NCBI GenBank assembly: GCA_027298165.1
Contig: JAPUGN010000096.1
Coordinates: 1 to 12,751, forward strand
Source: Nitrospinota bacterium
GTDB lineage: Bacteria > Nitrospinota > Nitrospinia > Nitrospinales > Nitrospinaceae
DNA length: 12,751 nt
Direction of reading: 5' to 3'
The number at the start of each line of letters is the position of its first letter. Within the stretch, counting starts at the first letter, position 1. Below, in pieces: positions 7,881-12,751 of the stretch. The notes below the pieces were generated by a model. The model saw nothing but the letters and a program-made list of their open reading frames with translations. It ran no database searches and was not told where the DNA came from. The translations under genes were made by a program, and so were the position numbers.

Positions 7881-8828
7881 ATGATTGTTTTTAGATTGTT
7901 TTGGATACTGGTTTTGCTGGTGGGAGGTCTGGGATGCTTCCAGAGCGACAGCGAAAAACAGCAGGAAAATCCACCTTCCATCGCCGAGATTGAAGGCATC
8001 GGCGAAGATTCGAGAGCGCCGGCTCCCATAGGGGTCCTTCCCATTGAGTTGTCCGAGAAGGACCAGGCCAAGGCCCAACGGGCACCAGAGGGCATGGCGT
8101 TCATCAAGGGGGGATGTTTCACCATGGGAAACGACCGCGCCCAGGCTGACGAAAAATACGAGCACGAAGTGTGCCTCGACGACTTTTATCTGGACCGATA
8201 CGAAGTGACTCAGGCCCGCTGGGCCCGGGTGATGGGCTTCAATCCCTCCAAAATCATTCATGATGACCGCCCGGTCGAGCAGGTCAATTATCACGATATC
8301 CTGCAGTTCATTGGAAAATCCGCCGGGGCATGCCGTCTGCCCACCGAAGCGGAATGGGAATACGCCGCCCGCGGCCAGGCCAAGACCCGATACTACTGGG
8401 GCAATATCATGGATGGCGCCTATGCCTGGTTCGAGGATAACTCGGATAAAGCCACCCATCCGGTGGGCCAGAAAAAACCCAATCAGTTTGGCCTGTACGA
8501 CATGATGGGAAATGTCTGGGAATGGACCGAAGACTGGTACAGTCCCTACAACGTTGGCAACCAGGAGACCAATCCCAAAGGGCCAGGAAAAGGTGAGAAC
8601 AAAGTGATCCGCGGCGGGTCGTTCAATTCTTCCGCCGGAGCGTTGCGAATCACCAACCGCACCTGGCTGCATCCCAAAAACCGGGTGTTCTCGAAAGTCG
8701 CCTCCTACGGCGGCAGTGTCGACGAAATTTACAACTACATTGGTTTCCGTTGCGCCCAATCCATAAGCGTTCTGTCAGAACCTTCCCCCGCCGCAACCAC
8801 CGAGAGAGAAACGCCCGCTCAGGGCTAG
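7881..8828 (+). CDS. FGE/SUMF1-fold lipoprotein, catalytic cysteines absent
   Basis: 315 residues from the ATG at 7881. The frame is open to 7845, but the shorter form starts cleanly with a signal peptide, MIVFRLFWILVLLVGGLGC, predicting lipidation of Cys19. After an acidic linker, the formylglycine-generating-enzyme fold runs from about residue 70 (MAFIKGGCFTMGND) to the C-terminus. It shows DEVxxxRYEVTQARW-like, CRLPTEAEWEYAARG, GLYDMMGNVWEWTEDW, VIRGGSF and YIGFRCAQ blocks. In true FGE a cysteine pair follows GGS. Aligning GGSF (245-248) with human GGSY puts Ser250 and Leu255 at those two sites. A sulfatase-activating oxidase is therefore unlikely; a structural, binding or other role for the lectin-like fold is more probable. 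No sulfatase gene is nearby. The gene is divergent from the TPR lipoprotein and convergent with fur. Confidence 0.9.
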   Translation: MIVFRLFWILVLLVGGLGCFQSDSEKQQENPPSIAEIEGIGEDSRAPAPIGVLPIELSEKDQAKAQRAPEGMAFIKGGCFTMGNDRAQADEKYEHEVCLDDFYLDRYEVTQARWARVMGFNPSKIIHDDRPVEQVNYHDILQFIGKSAGACRLPTEAEWEYAARGQAKTRYYWGNIMDGAYAWFEDNSDKATHPVGQKKPNQFGLYDMMGNVWEWTEDWYSPYNVGNQETNPKGPGKGENKVIRGGSFNSSAGALRITNRTWLHPKNRVFSKVASYGGSVDEIYNYIGFRCAQSISVLSEPSPAATTERETPAQG

Positions 8829-8895
8829 CCGAAAAATTCACGCCGATGGCCTTCAACCGCTCTAATTCTTTAAAGGGAAATAGGAAAGGGATGAG

Positions 8896-9324
8896 TTAGC
8901 GGCAGTCTTTGCAGATGCCGAACATGTCGAGCTTGTGGGTGGTCATTTCAAAACCGTGTTCCTTGGCCACGTCTTCCTGTAATTGTTCGATCAGGGAATT
9001 GTGGAATTCGATGATCTTGCCGCATTGGGTGCAGATCATATGGTCGTGGTGACCGTGTTCGTAGTTTTGCTCGTAGCGCTTCTGACCGTCGCCGAAATCT
9101 AGCTCGGCGGCCAAGCCGCTTTCGGTCAACAGAGCGAGGGTGCGGTATACGGTGGCCAGGCCGATCTTGGGTTCCTTGGCCGAGACCATCTTATAAAGGT
9201 CTTCGGCGCTGACGTGTTCCTCACTGCCCAGAAACGCTTCCAGCACGGCGCGTCTCTGCTTCGTGATCTTCAGATTGTGCTGAGTGATGTAATTTTCAAG
9301 TACTTCGTGTTCTTTTGCAGGCAT
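8896..9324 (-). CDS. fur: Ferric uptake regulator, Fur
   Basis: Fur is a dimeric metal-sensing repressor that controls iron uptake. The preferred start is the ATG at 9322-9324 (142 residues), preceded by GAGGGAGA at five bases. The longer TTG/ATG-type extension to 9354 adds MIDFGSEGDF and lacks such a site. The winged helix lies at about 18-72, with the recognition segment IGLATVYRTLALL (54-66). The metal-sensing block HGHHDHMICTQCGKIIEF (90-107) is present. CTQC (98-101) and CKDC (138-141) form the structural zinc pairs. Glu106 at the position where PerR has Asp favours Fur (or Zur) over PerR. The spacing after hisS (84 bases, same strand) and no visible strong terminator suggest it may be read from the fbp-hisS transcript as well as its own promoter. 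No obvious Fur box was found in the window. Confidence 0.92.
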   Translation of the reverse strand: MPAKEHEVLENYITQHNLKITKQRRAVLEAFLGSEEHVSAEDLYKMVSAKEPKIGLATVYRTLALLTESGLAAELDFGDGQKRYEQNYEHGHHDHMICTQCGKIIEFHNSLIEQLQEDVAKEHGFEMTTHKLDMFGICKDCR

Positions 9325-9408
9325 AAAATCTCCCTCTGATCCAAAATCTATCATGGGGATTCCATGTGAGTCAATCCATCATTTCCGGCAGGGGTCTTGC
9401 ATCGGCCT

Positions 9409-10680
9409 TTAATCCAAAGACTTGAGGTGTTCCAGAACTTCCTCGGCCAAGGCATTTGCGGATACCTCCCACTGCTCTCCGCCGTCCATATTTTTCAACA
9501 GGTACCGCTGGTTTTTGATTTCGTCATCGCCGACGATCAGGGCGAACCGGCTGGCCAGTTTGTTGGCTTTCCGCATCTGGCTTTTCATACTTCCGTCCTC
9601 GAACCCACGTTCCACATACAGGCCGACAGCCCGCAGTTGATGCGCGGTCGCAAAGGCCAGGTTTTGGGCCTCTTCGCCCAGACTCACCAGATAGAGATCG
9701 GGCGGCGTGCTCAGGGACTGCAGTTTTTCCTCCGGCAATAGTGAGATCAGACGTTCCATCCCCAGAGCGAATCCGAAACAGGGGGTGGGAGGACCGTCAA
9801 AATCTTCGACCAGGGAATCGTATCGTCCGCCGCCGCAGACCGCATTCTGCGATCCCAGGCCGGTTTTGGAAATCACTTCGAAGGTGGTTTTGTTGTAATA
9901 ATCCAGGCCGCGAACGATCTGGTCGTTGACCGTGTATGCGGTGTGGACTGCATCGAGAAATCTGCGGACCTGTGCAAAATCCTCCTCACATTGTGCGCAG
10001 AGGTGATCCTTGATTTTGGGCAGTCCTTTGGCGATTTTGACATCCTGCGGCACCTTGCAGTCGAGCACACGCAGGGGATTTCTTTTATAACGCTGGTTGC
10101 AGTTGGTGCACAGCTCGTTCAAGTGGGGTTCGATGGCGGCTTTGAGCGTTTCGCGGTATTGCGGCCGGCAATTTTTGCATCCCAGCGAATTGATTTGAAG
10201 CTCAAGGTCATTCAAACCCAGGGCCTTGAAAAATTCAATGAGCATAGTTATCACCTCGGCATCTACCGCCGGGCTTTGGGATCCCATCGCTTCCACCCCG
10301 ATCTGGTAAAACTGGCGGAGCCGTCCCGCCTGCGGCCGCTCGTAACGGAACATCGGGCCGAAGTAATAGAGTTTGGTCAAAGGATTCTGGCCGTGCATGT
10401 TGTGTTCGATGTAGGACCGGACGACGGATGCGGTGCCTTCAGGCCGCAGAGTGAGGTCGTTGTCGCCTTTATCTCGGAAGGTATACATTTCCTTTTCTAC
10501 GATATCCGTGGTGTCGCCGATGCTTCTTTTGAACAAATTGGTGTCTTCAAAAATGGGCAGCCGGATTTCATTGAAACCGTACCGGGTGAAGATCTGGTGG
10601 GCGACAGACTCCGTCCATTGCCACTTTTCGATTTCTCCGGGCAGGATGTCCTTGACGCCTTTGATGCTTTTGATTTTCAT
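9409..10680 (-). CDS. hisS: Histidine--tRNA ligase
   Basis: HisRS charges tRNA-His in the cytoplasm. The 423-residue form starts at the ATG at 10678-10680 (MKIKSIKGVKDILPGE), a typical HisRS beginning. The open frame runs on to 10944 inside fbp, but that part is an antisense-style shadow. Class II motifs are clear: TLRPEGTASVVRSY (77-90), motif 2 YFGPMFRYERPQAGR (106-120), the HisRS-specific RGLDYYNKTTFEV (257-269), motif 3 GGGRYD (283-288) and GFALGMERL (303-311). A C-terminal anticodon-binding domain follows from about 328. The insertion between motif 2 and RGLDYY carries CKNC (168-171), CTNC (191-194), C208 and CAQC (228-231), a possible metal-binding knuckle. The gene starts 37 bases after fbp on the same strand, so co-transcription is likely. 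Confidence 0.96.
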   Translation of the reverse strand: MKIKSIKGVKDILPGEIEKWQWTESVAHQIFTRYGFNEIRLPIFEDTNLFKRSIGDTTDIVEKEMYTFRDKGDNDLTLRPEGTASVVRSYIEHNMHGQNPLTKLYYFGPMFRYERPQAGRLRQFYQIGVEAMGSQSPAVDAEVITMLIEFFKALGLNDLELQINSLGCKNCRPQYRETLKAAIEPHLNELCTNCNQRYKRNPLRVLDCKVPQDVKIAKGLPKIKDHLCAQCEEDFAQVRRFLDAVHTAYTVNDQIVRGLDYYNKTTFEVISKTGLGSQNAVCGGGRYDSLVEDFDGPPTPCFGFALGMERLISLLPEEKLQSLSTPPDLYLVSLGEEAQNLAFATAHQLRAVGLYVERGFEDGSMKSQMRKANKLASRFALIVGDDEIKNQRYLLKNMDGGEQWEVSANALAEEVLEHLKSLD

Positions 10681-10717
10681 AATCCGATTGTGTTGACGTT
10701 TAAGGGTGCAATGGGTG

Positions 10718-11710
10718 TTACTTTTTGAGGAACCGGCCGACCAGGTCCACCTCGCGGGTGCTGCCGATAAAGAGAGGGGTCCTTTGATGGATATCCGTGG
10801 GAGTGATATCCATGATGCGCCTATGTCCGTCGGTGGCTTTGCCTCCGGCATGCTCCACGATGAAGGCCAGCGGTGCCGCCTCAAAAGCGTACCGCAATTT
10901 GCCCTGAGGATTTTCCTGGTCGCCCGGGTACATGAAAATTCCACCCTTGAGCAGGGTCCGGTGAAAATCGGAGACCAGAGAGCCGATGTATCTTAATTTG
11001 TAGGGCCGCTGGGTTTCCTCGTCCTTTTCTTTCATGTAGTCGACAAGATTTTTCTGCGACTCTTCCCAGGTTTCAATATTGCCCTCGTTGATGCTGTAGG
11101 TGGTCCCGGACTCGGGAATCTTGATATCGCCGTGCGACAGGAAAAATTCTCCCAGTGACGGATCAAGGGTAAAACCGTGAACGCCTTCGCCGGACGTGTA
11201 CACGAACATGGTGCTGGACCCGTAGACGATGTAACCCGACGCCACCTGTTGTGATCCCTTCTGAAGCAGATCTTCGTCGGTCACTTCCTTGCCGGGGCTG
11301 ACCTTGGGGTAAATAGAAAAGATGGTACCGATGCTGACGTTGACGTCGATGTTGGAAGAGCCGTCCAGCGGATCCATCATAAAAACGTATTTACCCGCCC
11401 GGTCCGGGGGAATAATCACCGGTTTGTCGTATTCCTCCGAGGTGATAGCGCAGATGAGACCCGAATTGCCCAACAGTTTGGTGAAAATCTCGTTGGCGTA
11501 TTCATCCAGCTTTTGTACCTCTTCGCCGTGGATATTGACCCGGCCGGTCAACCCCAGAATGCTTTCTCCCAAACCGGCGTTGTTGACTTCCAGCGAGACG
11601 AATTTGGCGGCCACCAGGATTTCCATCATCAGGCTGGTGAATTCCCCCGTCGCCCCCTCAGCCATTTTCTGGCGTCGGCGCAGGTGTTGAATCAACGTTA
11701 TACGTTCCAT
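10718..11710 (-). CDS. fbp: Fructose-1,6-bisphosphatase, class I
   Basis: Fbp removes the C1 phosphate of fructose 1,6-bisphosphate in the cytoplasm, the irreversible step of gluconeogenesis and of sugar regeneration in the Calvin cycle. The 330 residues are the usual length. The metal-binding acids are visible: SEE (91-93), DPLDGSSN (113-120) and FEAAP (276-280). The substrate block YIGSLVSDFHRTLL (241-254) and the GGIFMYPG block (256-263) are conserved. The N-terminal GEFTSLMMEILVAAK (22-36) resembles the AMP-regulatory region of Escherichia coli Fbp, so AMP inhibition is plausible by homology. Start ATG at 11708-11710 has AGGAAA about nine bases upstream. It is the first gene of a likely fbp-hisS(-fur) unit. 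It does not sit next to carbon-fixation genes in this window. Confidence 0.97.
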   Translation of the reverse strand: MERITLIQHLRRRQKMAEGATGEFTSLMMEILVAAKFVSLEVNNAGLGESILGLTGRVNIHGEEVQKLDEYANEIFTKLLGNSGLICAITSEEYDKPVIIPPDRAGKYVFMMDPLDGSSNIDVNVSIGTIFSIYPKVSPGKEVTDEDLLQKGSQQVASGYIVYGSSTMFVYTSGEGVHGFTLDPSLGEFFLSHGDIKIPESGTTYSINEGNIETWEESQKNLVDYMKEKDEETQRPYKLRYIGSLVSDFHRTLLKGGIFMYPGDQENPQGKLRYAFEAAPLAFIVEHAGGKATDGHRRIMDITPTDIHQRTPLFIGSTREVDLVGRFLKK

Positions 11711-11743
11711 GGTGGTATTTCCTATGAGTGGTGCTACAGGAAA

Positions 11744-11769
11744 ATTGTATGATCCAGCCGGTAAGCTGG
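11744..11769 (-). promoter_or_regulatory. Candidate fbp promoter with small palindrome
   Basis: On the minus strand TACAAT (11744-11749, five of six matches to the -10 consensus) lies about 34 bases before the fbp ATG. The -35 region is poor. A palindrome (CCAGC 11754-11758 with GCTGG 11765-11769) occupies the space just upstream, where an activator or repressor could bind. This is a weak consensus reading. Confidence 0.3.
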
Positions 11770-11943
11770 CGTGATTCTAACTGATTTAATACGTTTCAGC
11801 AAATGAATTGCCGGACGAGTATTTGGTTAGGTATTGAATTCATTAAGGTAAAGCGGTTTTGGAGGGATACCTCTCCGGCAAGGGGTCGCGGTTGTTGGAA
11901 CGGATTCCCGATACCCGGTTTTCCAGCAGTCCGGATGTTTTCA

Positions 11944-11972
11944 TTGATTTTTCAGGGGTTTTATCATAAAGT
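11944..11972 (+). promoter_or_regulatory. Candidate xerD promoter
   Basis: TTGATT (11944-11949), a 17-base spacer and TAAAGT (11967-11972) match four of six consensus bases each. Transcription would start near 11979, giving a leader of about 26 bases. The surrounding DNA is AT-rich compared with the coding regions. A second TTGATT lies at 11974-11979. The rest of the 294-base gap between fbp and xerD shows no convincing gene. Confidence 0.35.
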
Positions 11973-12004
11973 ATTGATTAATATAACTTTTTACGGGTCC
12001 TGGA

Positions 12005-12751
12005 ATGGAAGCACTGGTTCAGGAATTTACAGAATATTTGTGTGTCGAAAAACGGCATTCACCCCATACCGTCGATGGATACCGCCGTGATATCGAGCGC
12101 TTTGTATCCTTCCGGACCGGGACTTCGTTAAAATCCGATACTCCTGGGGACATTCGTGAGTTTCTGCTGAGCCTGCATGAGAAAGGACTTTCTTCCCGGT
12201 CCATCGCCCGGGCGCTGTCCTCGTTGAAATCCTTTTTCAAATATCTGGTGGAAGAAGGGTTGATCCTGGAAAGCCCAATGGAAACGCTGGGAACTCCCAA
12301 AATCTGGCAGAAATTGCCCGGTACCCTGTCATTGAATGAGGTGGAATTGCTTTTAAATCAACCAGATGTGGAGACCCTGCTGGGTCACCGTGACAGAACG
12401 ATGCTGGAGGTCCTGTACGCCACCGGGCTCCGGGTCAGTGAGTTGATTTCTTTGAAATTAAACGATTTGAACCTGGAGGTTGGCTATCTAAGGTCCCTGG
12501 GCAAAGGCGACAAGGAGCGGGTGATTCCCCTGGGCGAGGTGGCGATATCCTACGTCAAGGCTTACCTGGAACAGACGCGCCCAAAATTTTTGAAAGGTAA
12601 AAGCCATCCGGCGCTTTTCATTTCCCGCCGAAAGAACACGATGACCCGGCAGGCTTTCTGGAAGATTGTGAAGCAGTATGTCCGCAAAGCTGATATTTCG
12701 ATCCCGGTGTCGCCCCATACCTTGAGGCACGCATTTGCGACCCATTTGCTG
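12005..12751 (+). CDS. xerD: Tyrosine recombinase XerD, 3' truncated by window
   Basis: XerC/XerD resolve chromosome dimers at dif during division. The 249 visible residues begin at the ATG at 12005; an in-frame stop at 11984 limits the frame. The N-terminal core-binding domain (FTEYLCVEKRHSPHTVDGYR, then helices to about 105) is followed by the catalytic domain. Arg143 lies in ATGLRVSEL, Lys167 in GKGDKERVIPL, and the HTLRH box (238-242) runs into FATHLL. The remaining His and the catalytic Tyr lie beyond the window, so completeness cannot be judged. XerD is favoured over XerC by MTRQAFWKIVKQY and SPHTLRHAFATHLL. The start has no clear Shine-Dalgarno (GGA immediately precedes the ATG). The gene is divergent from fbp. 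Confidence 0.92.
   Translation, partial: MEALVQEFTEYLCVEKRHSPHTVDGYRRDIERFVSFRTGTSLKSDTPGDIREFLLSLHEKGLSSRSIARALSSLKSFFKYLVEEGLILESPMETLGTPKIWQKLPGTLSLNEVELLLNQPDVETLLGHRDRTMLEVLYATGLRVSELISLKLNDLNLEVGYLRSLGKGDKERVIPLGEVAISYVKAYLEQTRPKFLKGKSHPALFISRRKNTMTRQAFWKIVKQYVRKADISIPVSPHTLRHAFATHLL

Noticed and set aside
7875..8759. 294-codon open frame antisense to the FGE-fold gene
   Set aside because: The plus-strand FGE-fold frame is strongly supported; the antisense frame has no motif.
9943..10728. 261-codon open frame antisense to hisS
   Set aside because: It lies entirely opposite a well-supported hisS, has no recognisable domain and no ribosome site; it is a by-product of codon bias.
10681..10944. 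N-terminal extension of hisS
   Set aside because: The 88 extra residues overlap fbp, resemble no HisRS, and the ATG at 10680 gives the standard N-terminus.
11803..12090. 95-codon open frame before and across the xerD start
   Set aside because: No ribosome site or motif, and it overlaps the xerD coding sequence in another frame.

Overview
The window is about 12.75 kb of dense, moderate-GC bacterial chromosome. It carries mostly single-copy housekeeping genes and several envelope or accessory proteins. No tRNA, rRNA, CRISPR array, transposase or phage gene is visible. The mix (three predicted lipoproteins, a Fur regulator with two CxxC pairs, an AMP-forming acetyl-CoA synthetase, class I fructose-1,6-bisphosphatase, XerD) points to a Gram-negative bacterium. 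A deltaproteobacteria-like or Nitrospinota-like lineage is my guess from overall gene style, not something the sequence proves.

Layout. Positions 1-446 (+) hold the C-terminal part of an HD-fold protein cut by the window edge. Positions 551-1372 (-) encode an unusual pilin-like membrane lipoprotein, divergent from an ITPA/RdgB-type nucleotide-sanitising pyrophosphatase (1463-2020, +). That gene's stop overlaps, tail to tail, the stop of an HI0074-like nucleotidyltransferase substrate-binding-type protein (2015-2425, -). An AT-rich intergenic region with candidate divergent promoters follows. Next come a small DUF1566/Lcl-type protein (2603-3028, +) and, 39 bases on, acs (3068-5035, +). A 279-base convergent gap holds a strong hairpin and three DnaA-box-like motifs at 11-base spacing. 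The large TPR lipoprotein (5315-7729, -) is divergent from an FGE-fold lipoprotein without catalytic cysteines (7881-8828, +). Then fbp, hisS and fur lie in that transcriptional order on the minus strand (11710 down to 8896). Finally xerD (12005 to the window end, +) is divergent from fbp and truncated.

How the genes fit together. Acs activates acetate to acetyl-CoA, and Fbp is the committed step of gluconeogenesis or the Calvin cycle. The two are not in one operon. HisS, the ITPA-like enzyme, XerD and Fur serve translation, nucleotide-pool hygiene, chromosome-dimer resolution and metal homeostasis. The divergent TPR and FGE-fold lipoprotein pair looks like an envelope module of unknown function. 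I see no convincing new multi-gene system. The items most worth checking are the cysteine-less FGE-fold lipoprotein, the orphan HI0074-like gene, the pilin-like/four-helix membrane lipoprotein and the phased DnaA-box-like motifs.
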